Assembly: GCA_946811185.2 (NCBI GenBank)
Contig: OX328112.1
Span: forward strand, 11,123,215-11,187,214
Length of the DNA stretch: 64,000 nucleotides
Direction of reading: 5' to 3'
Source: Hippopus hippopus
Lineage: Eukaryota; Mollusca; Bivalvia; Cardiida; Cardiidae
Made by a program: the position numbers and the translations under genes. Numbering within the stretch: the stretch's first letter is position 1; every line of letters begins with the position of its first letter. Positions 21,291-34,200 of the stretch are shown in pieces. The notes under the pieces are model-generated. The model was not told the DNA's origin. It worked only from the letters and a program-made list of their open reading frames with translations, and made no database searches.

Positions 21291-21809
21291 AATCCACGAA
21301 TTTGCTATTATCTTCGATCTTATTCCAGAATGAAAATGTCCGTTAGGTCTCTTTGGTGCTACGGGTATATAAGTGTTGACTCTATACTAGAATGGCAGAG
21401 TTTTTAAACTTTTCCATATTGAAAGCAATTGAAGGTGATATATAAAGATATGCTCAAATGATAGGATTTGTCCATAAAAAGGAAAGAAACATGTGGGAAA
21501 AAGAATTGTTTTCCCTCCTTTTACAATGGTTTTTCTATTTGTATGACATTCCTTCTCGGGAACGCTATACCCAGGATATCCTTGTCAGGGATTATATGTT
21601 TTTTTTTTTCCTTTTTCATGCCATTTTTGTTTTTCGATTTGTTTTTTTCTTTTGTTTTGGTATCTTTGCCACGTTTAGTGTATTTTGAAAGCTCACTGAT
21701 TCATGTACTAGGCTGAAACTCTCCCGGGCCTTGGCGAAGGCCACTACCAGGCAACTATCCCGCCACATAAAGGGACATTAAAAGGATGTCTTGATTACAT
21801 ATCAAACTC
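21291..21809. other. No feature recognised
   Basis: Pyrimidine-rich around 21590-21670. The overlapping Phe-rich frames there are composition effects. Confidence 0.35.
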
Positions 21810-22120
21810 CTTAACTCTGTAAAACTTAGACAAGTCAATATTAAAAGCATTTGCAGATGACAGAAGTATCATGGTTCAAATAGCGGGAATTTTGTGTAAA
21901 AGATAGAAAACGATCTGGGGAAAAATGCTGGTTACCAGTAAATCTGGTTTTTTTTTTCACCAGGCTTTAACTCTTTACCAAACGACATAAATTTCGAATT
22001 GTCCAAATTGAAAGTATCTGCAGATGACCCATTTAAATATGACTAAAATGATTGGATTTAACTGCGAATGATAAAAAATGGCAGAAAAAAAGAATAGACA
22101 ACATTGTATGTATTTTTTTA
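21810..22120 (-). mobile_element. Two decayed reverse family A copies in tandem
   Basis: CCTTAACTCTGTAAAACTTAG to CCAGGCTTTAA, then TTAACTCTTTACCAAACGAC onward, which stops at ACAACATTGTATG before its right half. A CT microsatellite follows. Confidence 0.65.
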
Positions 22121-22177
22121 TGCACACGTGTATCATTATTATTACTGTACACAATTATGATTTCCTGCATAATCATT

Positions 22178-22290
<113 letters not shown>

Positions 22291-22317
22291 TTCTCTTTTT
22301 CTCTTCAATCGTTCTCT

Positions 22318-22553
22318 TAATCCTTTACCACAAAATGCAAACTTTTAAGGACCTTGACAAACTTGACAAAGAAGACTTTTGACAACATTGTGGGAAAAGG
22401 ATAAAATGCTGGTTACCAGCATTTTATCCTTTTCCTACAATGTTTTCTTCCCAATCAAAGACAACTTCCACAATTTTAGCCGCATTTAATTCGGCGTCTG
22501 CACATGCTTTGAGTTTGGCCAGGTCTAAAATTTTGTCGTGTAGTGAAGGGTAA
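22318..22553 (+). mobile_element. Hairpin MITE family A, forward copy
   Basis: TTAATCCTTTACCACAAAATG to GTAGTGAAGGGTAA. The hairpin has a paired change (GGATAAAATGC/GCATTTTATCC) in both arms, so pairing is kept. Confidence 0.85.
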
Positions 22554-22739
22554 GTTATATATATAATACATTTAGTATTTGTAATAGACGCATTTGTTCC
22601 TATTTCTATAAACTCTCCCTCAACTCTTTCACTACCAGCTTCAGAAATTCCACTTATTATCTCGGTAGTAAAAGTAGATTTCTACTGCTTTCGAAGATAA
22701 TTATATAATTGATATGTACATGTATCATACAGAGGACGG

Positions 22740-23480
22740 TGTAGATCCAAGATCAGACTGCACAGAACGTGCAGTCTGATCTTGATCTACACCGTCTACA
22801 AAAGCTGTGTAGGTCGTCATTGGTAATGAAACAGTTAATTACATTAATGTAGTAACAGAAACGAATTTTATAAAGTGAGTAGACCATGTTAAGGCATTCG
22901 AATTCTAGAACTACATGTAGAGCTATAGGTGTACAATAGGCGTCTCCCTGACTCTAAGTCCATCCGGGTAGCTCAGTGATTAGCGTGTAGATCCAAGATC
23001 AGACTGCACAGAACGTGCAGTCTGATCTTGATCTACACCGTCTACAAAAGCTGTGTAGGTCGTCATTGGTAATGAAACAGTTAAATCACATTAATGTAGT
23101 AACAGAAACGGATTTTATAAAGTGAGTAGACCATGTTAAGGCATTCGAATTCTAGAACTACATGTAGAGCTATAGGTGTACAATAGGCGTCTCCCTGACT
23201 CTAAGTCCATCCGGGTAGCTCAGTGGTTAGCGTGTAGATCCAAGATCAGACTGCACAGAACGTGCAGTCTGATCTTGATCTACACCGTCTACAAAAGCTG
23301 TGTAGGTCGTCATTGGTAATGAAACAGTTAAATTACAATAATGTAGTAACAGAAACGGATTTTATAAAGTGAGTAGACCATGTTAAGGCATTCGAATTCT
23401 AGAACTACATGTAGAGCTATAGGTGTACAATAGGCGTCTCCCTGACTCTAAGTCCATCCGGGTAGCTCAGTGGTTAGCGT
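22740..23480. repeat. Tandem triplication, unit ~247 bp
   Basis: GTAGATCCAAGATCAGACTG begins at 22741, 22987 and 23234 (spacings 246 and 247). Each unit holds a family B hairpin, ~150 bp of unique flank and the first ~27 bases of SINE G (ATCCGGGTAGCTCAGTG). The units are nearly identical, so the event is recent and happened after the SINE landed. Confidence 0.9.
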
Positions 23481-23719
23481 ATCTGACTCGTGACCTCGTG
23501 GTTGCGAGTTCGATACCCGGTTGAGGCAAACTTTCTTTCCGGCGATTTTTCGCCTCTCACCTCTGATGCATGTGAGAAAAGTAGTCAGTGACTTGGAAAG
23601 AAAGTTGAGTCAGTACTAGTGTGAGAAAGCCAAGAAACATATGCATAAGTGCACTGACAGCCGTGATATGACCTAAGCTGTTAAAACGGCGTTTAACTCC
23701 AATACAACAACAACAACAA
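23454..23719 (+). mobile_element. tRNA-derived SINE G, complete, with 16 bp target duplication
   Basis: The head has A box TAGCTCAGTGGTTAGCG and B box GAGTTCGATACC; the body is TTTCTTTCCGGCGATTTTTC..., and the end is GCTGTTAAAACGGCG with (CAA)n. Flanks CTCCCTGACTCTAAGT (23438-23453) and CTCCCTGGCTCTAAGT (23720-23735) are the target duplication, with one mismatch. A second copy is at 38565-38831. Confidence 0.9.
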
Positions 23720-24079
23720 CTCCCTGGCTCTAAGTGAGACTGTCCCGCACAGTCTCCTGTTCTACAGTCAGTCTTCGGAAAACTTTTCTTATTACTTTTC
23801 AAGCACCCTTCGCACCAATTGGCTACTTCTAAGTAGATCAGGATATCACAAGAAGCGATCAAGAGCCGTGCAAAATACCCGAGATTTTCAAGAAAAAGAT
23901 CTATACGGTTCCGTACGGAAATATCTTATACTGAATAAGTGGTCTGTTAGAACCATTTTTAAAATAAAACGGCTTTTGTTTCCACCTTTCATGGTGCTTC
24001 TATACAGTTAAAATCATCGATATAAATCCATTTTGAAGTATGTGTGTGAATATTGAAGGAATATAGCGAAGTTGAAAAT

Positions 24080-24103
24080 TTTATTACAAAAAGCCGTTTT
24101 ATT
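24080..24103 (-). terminator. Candidate polyadenylation signals of the receptor gene
   Basis: Two AATAAA hexamers on the minus strand (24103-24098 and 24085-24080) follow the receptor stop codon by about 60-85 bases. No cleavage site can be fixed by eye. Confidence 0.5.
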
Positions 24104-24163
24104 ACAAAAGTTGTTCAAACAGTGGTCTGCTAAAAAATAATTTCGTCTGCAGGACTTAGTAAG

Positions 24164-25244
24164 TTAAGTTGGTGATTTGGGCACGTCATAAATGTGGTTT
24201 TGCTCGTTTTGTGGACGCGGATATTTGTATCTGGGATATTTGTAAAAGTTCTTTTGATCAGCTGTAATCTCATCATTTACATAAATATGGTCACCATCAG
24301 CTTTAGTATCGTTGCTTGTCTCTTCTGCTTTACTTTTATCAAAATTGTTAAAGCCTTCACTTATTTCCATAGCTTCTTTCATTTTCGGATGAATTTCGCT
24401 CGTAGAATCGTTTAAAATTATTTTCGGTGTGTCAACATTTTTCTCATCTTTTGGGCTCACTTTTGTTTCATCAAAAGTTTTCTTTTCTGATTGAATGGTA
24501 TTTGATTTTACAGGTACAATCTCCATTTTGCCACCCTCGACGTCACAGTTTTCATAGACATTATCATTGGTTGACTGGTTTACTTCCGGTTCATTTGCCT
24601 TTTTGGTTTCCGGGTCATTGGTTTCGGTGTAGACTGGAGGATCGTAGTAAACATCCATTGCATGATTGATTTCCACTTTGTTTGGTTTTTCTTTGCTTCT
24701 ACTGACCTTTCTGTACAACTCTTCGAGAGTTTTAGTGATTCCTAGACCCGAGGATTTTTTTCTGGTTGGCGGTATTACAAATAATCCACTCAGTTCCTCA
24801 AATGAGGTCTTACTAGTTTTCTTAGTTTCATTGATTTCACTTTTCTTTGTCTCGGCAATTACTTCGTCAACAGTTCTCTCATCTACGTCGTCAACAATTC
24901 TCTCATCGGCAGGGTCTTCTTCGTCAGGAGGATTGCTGTAGACACTTTCTTGACTTTGTAAACAAACATTTAAAGCGTCATTCAGTTCTGCTGTATTGTT
25001 GTCATATATGTTAACTTCACCTGCTGCTGCGAGATTATCAGCAACTTTTTCATCGTTCATCTTGTTATCTTGGTCTTCCTTTGAAAAGTTTTCTTGGTTG
25101 TCTGTGTTGGTTTTACCATTGCTGTCATCTTCGTCGTCATCGGTATCGTCAAATTCCGAGTCATTGTAGCAGAAACTGGACCCAAGTTCCGAGTAGACGT
25201 TGACTCCGTCGGGACGGCCAGCTTTCTTGGGAGGCTCGGTCAAA
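24164..25244 (-). CDS. Receptor exon 8: acidic cytoplasmic tail with tyrosine motifs
   Basis: 1081 bases to the TAA at 24166-24164, acceptor ACTTCCCAAAACAG, phase 2. The tail is low in hydrophobics, rich in Asp/Glu/Lys/Asn, and has no folded domain I recognise. Tyrosine sites: NVYSEL, NIYDNN, SVYSNPP, DVYYDPPVYTE, NVYENC, HIYVND and HIYDVPKSP. Four fit the pYxN rule for GRB2-type SH2 domains and several fit pYxxP. AATAAA (minus strand) occurs at 24103-24098 and 24085-24080, 60-85 bases after the stop. Confidence 0.9.
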
Positions 25245-28200
25245 CTGTTTTGGGAAGTTGGAAATATTCTTTATAAATACATTTTGCTTTACGTTTGACA
25301 CACTACTTTATCAATAAAAATAAAACCAGATGTCTTTGAAAACATTTGTATGAGTTTAGGATCACCAACATTATCAAGGTTAACACAAAAAGACAGACTG
25401 CATACATATCAACATGAGAAAGAACGTACAATACATATGAAAAGGCGAGAGAAAATATAAGACGGACGAAAAGGCGTAAGAATATACAACACAGATGAAC
25501 GGGGTCGAAATAAAATAAGAATTATGCTTTATATTGTGTAATACGAGCGTACAATACATACTCAGAAACGGAGACAAAAACTGCAATGATTGCAGATGGC
25601 TAGGTGAACAGGGTGTTCGGTTGAACGAAAAGATAATACACTAAAATAGGTCTAAAACAGATAAATATACGATCAAGCGACAGAAACGATAATGCAGGCG
25701 AAGCTACTGAGACAGTATTACGTACCGTTTGTCGATAGTCGCATTTTCAACTTGAGTATCTGCGGAAGAAAGAAAATAAAAAAAATAATTGAAATTTGTG
25801 GCTTGCTAATGATGTTTATACATTTTAATTCATTTATATTTAGCAAGTGTTTGGTAAGTCCATGCTCTAGAAATGTACTCTTAACTTATTTTACTTCCAA
25901 TTGCGACATAAATATGTTCGCGGACGGTGTAGATCAAGATAAGATTGCACATAACATACCGTCTGAACTTGGAAATACGCCGTCCACTTCCTGATCTAAA
26001 CTATTATCAACGTAATCTTCAATTACTGCAGAGAGAGTGCTCGTTTCACCTCATTTGTTTTCTCCGTATCCTGGACAGGTGTTTGGGCCTCACATTTGAG
26101 TTTTATGACAACCTCTATATGATTTGTCCTGCCTTCAGATGCCGCTATGGTCAAGCCTGTCTACTCCTAGACGACATCGTCCCTTCTTTTCTGATCTCCA
26201 CTTTTTGTTTCGTTTACCAGTCCAAGTAATATTGTCTCGGCGAGAACTGTGGCTTCTATGTTGTTGCCCCATGGGCTTTGTCTTCTCAGCACTTATCTTC
26301 ATCGCAAGGTCAGTCATGACATTGCACCAGGTAACCGAGTTCGTGAAGAGTTCTTACCACTTTATCAATATTGCCTGCTGGAAGCGCATATTTGTGGTGT
26401 TCCTTCTTTCAATATTGACAGTTCCTGACAGAATATTTCCAAGAGCTTAGACACAATTGGCAAGAATATCTAAAGGAAATTTGGTTACAAACTGCAACCT
26501 TGATGGTTTCACTTATGATTTTAAACCATTAACCTAAGCACACACTTACGAGAATTATACTTAAACTTTTGCCATAGAATGCTGTATGGTCCTAACCAGA
26601 CTGATATTGTCTTTCCACATAGTTTCCCAAGATTTTTTTATATCACACTCTGTCAAAAACCTCTTGAAGCCAGTAAAACATAATGTAGATCTTGCTGACG
26701 TTGGATGTATTTCTCATAAACAATATTCGTGTCAAATATAAGTTCCATGGTGCTACGTTCAACTCTAAATCCTGCTTGTTCCCCTGCAATGATCTCTTCT
26801 GTTTAAGGTTTTGTCGCTTCCTGTCGGCGGGAGTAGGTATATGATCAACTCTCCATGTTTTTCCCTCTAAGTGTCTAACTGCTACATTCACTCCGTTCGG
26901 AGGATTAGAAGGGGATCTTTTGGGGCTGTTTTAAGGCAATTAATTACTGCTTGGTCGCCATGTGGTTGATGGCTGTAGAGTTTAGAGCAGTATCCGGTCC
27001 ATCTATTTAGTATGTCCTTTTTTACCTTGAGACACTTTCGTGGTTCTTTTTTCAAAGTTTTTTCTTTGGTAAGGTATTCCACCAACTCGTAAGTCTTCAT
27101 TTGCGCATATGAGCGATCCTCAAAGGAGGGGGTTAGTTATGTTATGGAAGATAGTGCAAGGTACAGAGCGAATCCTACCCTAAGTTACATATTTTTCTTT
27201 AACGTGCTCCGTATACAGCAGCGTCACACAGTACCTAGGTTGACTGTCTCATACGAAAGACTATAAGCATTTTTTAGTTGGCAAGCCGTGGGAATCCAAC
27301 CAACACCCTCAAGTATTCCGAGATATGTCGATTATAAATCTCAAATTCTACCATGTCAGCTATTCTGGCTGTATCTCCTTGCTGGTTTTTTTTTTTTCGT
27401 TGCCGAGATTTTGAACAATACCAGATTATTGTAAGTGGGAGCTTCCAGGAGATTAAATCCAATTTTAGTATGGAACACATGTACCACCCAGTTTTCCGGT
27501 GAATCCATTTCGTGTTTGGCAGCTGTGGTTTTTGATGTCGAAAAAGGGTTGTTGTTGTTGTCGTCGTCGTCGGCGGCGGCGTCGGCGTCGAATGCGAAAG
27601 AGTTTAAGTGATCATGGTCAAGATAACAAACATCATAAGAGTAGTGTCATTTGTATCACTTATTTCGTGGCAAGCATTTGTTATATTAACTAAGTACGCC
27701 ATGAGCTCAGTTTTCACTTCACTCGTCATTTTCGCATTGAAGGATTCTATTTTTGAAAAGATTGTGGTATAGAAAGAAATTGCCTGTAACAAGCGTGCAC
27801 CCAACTGGGATTTCCTGAATACAAATCCAACTCTGTAACAAGTAACCACTGATGATGAATAAAGACGATGATAATTTTCATCACACATATACTCACCTCT
27901 CTTCAGTCTTGAACTATTCACCCTTTTCACGTGAAGTCTCTTCCGGACCACCATAAAAATAACAATAAGTATGATTAGAGTGATCGCCCCTACAATCACC
28001 AACATCACCACCAAGTTCAGCTTCGCCAGCGATGGTTGGTTTGCCAACTCCGTTTCACTGATTTGGTTAATCGAATAGGTTACGTTATCTGTGGTATTTT
28101 TAACTTCTGTGATTGGATTACCTGAAAATGGTAGAACGAAAGGTTGAAGTTTTTAAGAAACAATGGTGAAATTTCATCTTTAACTCCCAGTGTTGACTTA

Positions 28201-31200
28201 AATAACTTTAGGAAACGGCATAGGTACAATATCATACTACATTCACGTTGCTCTGACACAAACATGTACTTTTCGACTCATAACTTATTGTTTAACTCTT
28301 TTACCAAACAATCTCAACATTTAACGAACCAGATGAAAAATGCTTTTGAAAACATAGTGCGGAATGGAGTTTTTTTTTTATTCCCACGATGTTTTCTACC
28401 CTTCCAAAAACAGTTTTCAGTTTTTGAATAACTTATTTTTGTCATCTGCAAATGCTTTCAGTTTTGTAACTTTCTAGAATTTTGTCGTTTGGTAAAAGAT
28501 TGAGACCATAAGACCATAAGTTAAAGATTAGCTTGTAAAATAACCGCAGCCTGATCCACGAACCCACTGACTCATGACATTCAGAATCATGACCCTCAAA
28601 ATCTAGTGGTACAGCTGGCATCATTATCTCTCCTTGATAAATGCAAATGAGATGACACGACTGCAGAAGATGACGAACCATTTCTCATTTTGGTTCATAA
28701 TGGTTTCACGTGTATTTCTTATTTCAAATGGGGTTCAATTTATCTTTGATAGGACGGAAAATGTTGTAGGAAAATGAGAAAATGCTGGCTAACACCACTT
28801 TCTCCTTTTCCCATGATGTTTTCAAAAGCCTTCTTTTAAAGGGTCGCTAACACTTTTTATAAGGGTTATAGGAAGGGTTATTTAGAAATTTAAATAAAAA
28901 CCTACCATTACAGGGTTTATATTTACAGTCCTCATATTCCGTGTAATTACCGGGACAATTCGGGGTATCGCGAGGGTCCTTACAAAGCCGGGTGCGGTTT
29001 CTTGTTTCCGTTACCCCGCAGTCAATCGAACACTTCGACCATTCGGTCCATCCCATCCACACACCAACCACTGAACAACAAAAAATATTAATAACCATTC
29101 AATCAATCAACCAATCAATCTACCAACCAACCAATCGATCAGTCAATTGTAATTGTTCAGGGTATCGCAGCATCCTTACAAAGTCGGGTACGATTTCTTG
29201 TTCCGTTTACCACCAGTGAGTCGAACACGCAGTCAATTCAATTCGATTCAAAGTACTTTATTGAGCTCTAATCTTTTCAATCTTTTGAATAAAAGGGATA
29301 CAAGCATTGTACAACATCATATATAATATACTGTACGTGACTACGAGGGGTTTCTCTTTCCTTTTACAGCAGGGGTTTACTGGATAATCAAACTAAGACT
29401 TTTTTTATGAGACACCATTCAGCATTTTAGAATTTTATTCCGCATCTGAAACAATATTAAGAGACGGGCTACAGTCATACATACTTTTGAGAAAAACCCA
29501 ATGACATTAATTAACCTTGACATTGTTAGCAGCATGTCGCTTACAACATTGATAATTTAAGACAACTAACAGGGACATCGGTACACGTGATGCTGTTATC
29601 ATGTGTCAAGGACATGCATCAAACACCCTTTTGTCAGATCATAGCTGATATCCTTTCTTCATGCAGGTTTTTTTTTTTGTTTCATAGAGGTGGTCAGTAA
29701 AGTAGGTTTTGATGTAGTAAGAAGTTTGAAATCCAGCTTACCTTCACAAATGGTCATACACATATGGGATTGCATTGAGGGTCCGGGGCAGTCCCCGGTC
29801 TGTAGCAGGGAGGAGCTTCCTTTCAGGCAGATGCGGGATCGAATCTTAAAACCTTTCCCGCAGTTTGCGCTGCACTCGCCAAAATCGGACCATGCACTCC
29901 AGTCTGTGGGCAAGCAATGGAAAAATTGTACATAATAATAATAACTCAAACATGTATTGAAATCATGATTTAAGGATTACGACCCCTAACTCATCGGTAA
30001 ATATCGTGTAACATCGACGTTTTCGTAAAGGCTACTCGGCCAATCTCGGCAGCTTCCATGTTTTCAAATGAGAGTTAGGGGCCGTAGACTCAATAACTCA
30101 TCGGTAAATACAGTCTAACATCGACGTTTTCGTAAAGACTGTTCGGCCAATCTCGGCAGCTTCCGTCTTTTAATATGAGAGTTAGGGGCCGTAGACCTTA
30201 AATTATTAAAATGTTATCTTTGTACCATTGTTTTAACCCTAAGGCTGCCAAGCGCGAATCAATGGCCTTATGCGGACAGTTTAGATCAAGATCAGACTGC
30301 ACAGAACGTGTCCGATAAGAAGATATTTTTCCCAAGAAATGACTTTGAAATAGGCAAATTCAGGTTTTTACTGTCGGTTTGATTCATTTAGGTTTATTTA
30401 GTTTCATTTCGGTTATATAGCAGGCTAAGGATTAACGACCAAGATAAGAAAACAGTATTTGAAAACATTGTCGGAAAAGGGGAAAATAGTTACCTGCATT
30501 TTCTCATCCTCTCGATGCTTTCTACTCTATTAATGACAAACCCATCATTTGAGCCACATATACTTTGTCGTCCTTACCCTACCTTTACACCATGTTCCCG
30601 GCAGCCACGGCAGCCCCGTTTCTAACAACCATGGACAAAACGAGATTTACGTAATACAACGCAGAGGAATGGGATAAGCAAACTTGATCGCATCAGAACT
30701 TACCAGAACGTAACCAGCCATAAAGAAGACTCAGAGACGATCCGTGTTTGGACGCGGAAGCCTTTTTTTCACCGGTATCGATCAGGCCGTGGTAGAACGC
30801 AACGATCAACCCGTTCCGCTACGGTCTGTTAGTTTTCTCATCAGCACCGGGACTGCCTTGGCAAATTTTTTGACAGTCAAAAAATCTGGCACGGCAACCC
30901 CGGCGATCACAGTCTGACAAGTTTGCTTATCCCGTTCCTCTGCGATGTATTATGTCAATCCCGTTTTGTCCACGGTTGTCAGAAACGTGGCTGCCGTGCC
31001 TGCCGGGAACATGGTGTAAACGTCGGGTTCCCTCCACGGCTTGTCATGTATACCGTGAGGAACCGTAAAGAGACTTAACTAATCTTGGTAAATGGAGAAA
31101 GAAACGAACAAAATCTTACGGCACACCATGTTACGGACAAACGAGGCTGCCGTGGCTGCCGGGAACATGGTGTAAACGTAGGGTTAAACGCTGTCAAAGT

Positions 31201-34200
31201 GATCAAATCCAGAACTCTTTCATTTAATTAGAGTTCAGTGTGAGCCCCCTTTGGTTCAGTTGTACCACTTTGGTTGCCTGGTATCTAACGCCGTTATCAA
31301 CCCTATATCAGTTATATTGCGATGGCCAGTGCACCTATCTATGCTTTCCAAAAGTTTACGAGTTTTACCAGTACTTCGCACAACATTCGTTTTATGCCAC
31401 TGGCTGCTTTCCCACACAAAGATCGCTAAAACAATATTCAGCGCATAGAGAAATATGAATTTTGTCGCAATGACTATTTGGCTTGGCCGAGGTGGGAACT
31501 GCGCAAGCTGAACTTGATCGATACTGTTTGCAGACGCGTTAACCATGGCTCAGATGGTATCTACTTCGTTATAAACACGGGGCAGCAACCTCTGGCGTGC
31601 TAAAAGTGTTATGCTACATGAGTGTAGAGTAAACTATAGGAAAGACATTACGGAAATGCTGTTCAAAAAGGCTTTCGGCACCAAAGAAACAATGCCTTTA
31701 TTTTTTCGATATTTGTAAGTGTTTTGTATCGTACCCAGTCATTTATCGGTGTTAAATGTTAAACTAGTAATCAAGCTTAGTATTGGAGTTATACTAGCCC
31801 CCTGCCGAGCCCCGGTAGCTCAGTCGGTAGCGTGCAGGACTTGAGAACAGGGGGTCGTGGGTTCGATCCCTGGCTCGGCCAATTTCTTTCCGAGAATTGA
31901 TGATAGTCATTGCGACAGGATTCATTCCTCTCCCATCGCTGACCATTGTTACGACAATGATTATGTGGGAAAGCAGCCAGTGGCTTGGAAAGAAAATTGT
32001 GCGGAGTATGGTAAAAGAGACCCAAGAAAAGCATGGATAGGTGCATTGGCCGTCGCGATACAACTGAAATAATGTTGAAAACGGCGTTAAACACCACACA
32101 ATCTATCAATCAATACTAGCCCCCTTATTTATGACATTTACAAACGAAGCAAAACAAACACAGTAAACATACGAGGGCAATGGTCCGCCTGGTTGCACTT
32201 TTGGGTTTCGGTCATTGGACCCATGTCCTTACAGCCGCCATTGATACTGCAGTCCCGTGACCTTGACCTTGTTTCGTTAGTGTCACAGTCCTTGACACAG
32301 CTGGACCATTCAGCCCAATGTTCCAGGTATTCTTGAGATAAAGCTGAAACGATGAAAGATAGTGGGCATACCAGCTAAACAAATAGACTATACCAGATAG
32401 CAATGAGAGAGAGAGAGGGGGGAGCGAGAGAAAGAGAGAGGGGGGAGCAGACAGACAAAGACACAAACAGACAGATAGACAGACAGTACAAAATTTATAA
32501 GAAAGAACATTATGGTGAAGATAAAAGAAGAAAACTTTAACAAAGAAAGAAATGTTCATACCTCTAACAGTAACAAAGTATTGTATGTCTTTACATTCCG
32601 TCTTGGGAGATGCAACTTTATAACGTCCATCGTCTCGTAGTCCAACATCACGTATTGTTAGATTATACCCCGATTCGGTCTCCACAATACTCGCCCTCTT
32701 TGCATATAATCCAAGTAACTTAGGTGTCTTCTTCTCAAATACCAGCACTGGGCGCAGGAGTCCGTTCAATAGCGTGTATTGTCCGCATCTGGCACCGGGT
32801 AGCTGCAGAACGATCGACGATCCTGGACTAATCGAAATCTCTGTACTTTCTGTCAAAGAAAACGACAAATCTTTAAAGCCCTTTGTTTGAAGTGACAGGT
32901 GAAAAGAGATTCCAGTAGGTACAATGAGTTTCTCAGTTCACCTATCTATATATGCGTACGTGAAACATGGTCTTTTGGGTTGTTGTTTTTTTTCCAGAAA
33001 AGTGGAGAAAACCGTATGATGCATATTAGCTTCGAAATCTGTCTTGGGTTTCTTGCCAAGAAGCGTCTATCGATCAAAGAAATGTTGTTAAGTAGGTCCA
33101 CTTTGACATCTTAAACATACAGAATTTTATACTCCCCCATCTGCAAAAATTAATTACCTTGCCTAATATATAAAATAATGCATTTCGTTGTTGAAAGGGT
33201 AGAAAACAAGATTGAAAATGTTTGTAATCTCAAAAGCTTTCTTCTATGGGTCGTTAAACAAGATCTTTGAATTAGGGGTTAGAGTGAAATATAAACAACA
33301 ACAACAAAAAGCCTTTTTCAGTCTTATATAAAAAAGGCCCAAAAGTTGTAGGTAAGGTCTGGTGCAGACTATTACAATATAGCAAAGAGTGTGGACACAA
33401 GATCAGACTACATGTTTTGTGCAATCTGGTTCGGGTAAAATATGTCTTCAGTGTAAACTGCAGTTGTTATTAGCACTTTAAATTGTTAACTGAATTTCAA
33501 ATACTCTTATAATAAGCAAATCAGGGGAGAAAATCAAAGCACTGAAACAATCGACGGTTCTAGAATGATGTTCTTTAAGGATAGGACACCTTAATGGGAT
33601 TCGTGTAACATCGCCTTTCATCGCCGGAAAAAACCTACGGATTCGGGTAATCCGTAATCCATCGGCCGATAGACACTGCTTCCCCGCATCGATTACGGAT
33701 TACCCGAGTCTTAGCCGAATCCGTAATATTTTGGCGATGAAAGGCGATGTTACACGAATCCCATTAGGGTGCCCTAACCTTAAAAATGGCCAAGAACCAA
33801 ACGATCCCTATTTTTACGACCCTGTGCAAGAAGATATATTGAATTATCTAGGGAAAAGCAGGAAAGGTTGGTAACTAGCTTCTTTCCCCTTTTTATGACT
33901 GTTTTCTACCTCTTCAAGGACAAATTCTACCATCTGAGAGAAATCTAATTTTTCAGTGATGCAAATTCTTTCAGTATCGACAGATCTAAGATGTGGTCGA
34001 CTTGCAAGTTAGCCCTTAGGCTGCTAAGCGCGACTCACTGACCTTTTGCGGACAGTGTAGATCAAGATCAGACTGCATAGAAAGTGCAGTCTGATCTTGG
34101 AACTACACTGTCCGATAAGATGTCTTTCCCCCAAAATACGTTTGAAAAGGAAGTGCTTAGGTTTTTGCCGTCGGCTTGAAAGTTTCATTTAAATGAGCCA

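Noticed and set aside
28992..29219. Plus-strand frame over the TSP1 exon
   Set aside because: It is antisense to the TSP1-3 exon and its relic; the minus strand has the domain signature and splice sites.
31789..32109. Overlapping minus-strand frames of 101-106 codons
   Set aside because: They are the antisense of SINE D, which is bounded by a perfect 13 bp target duplication.
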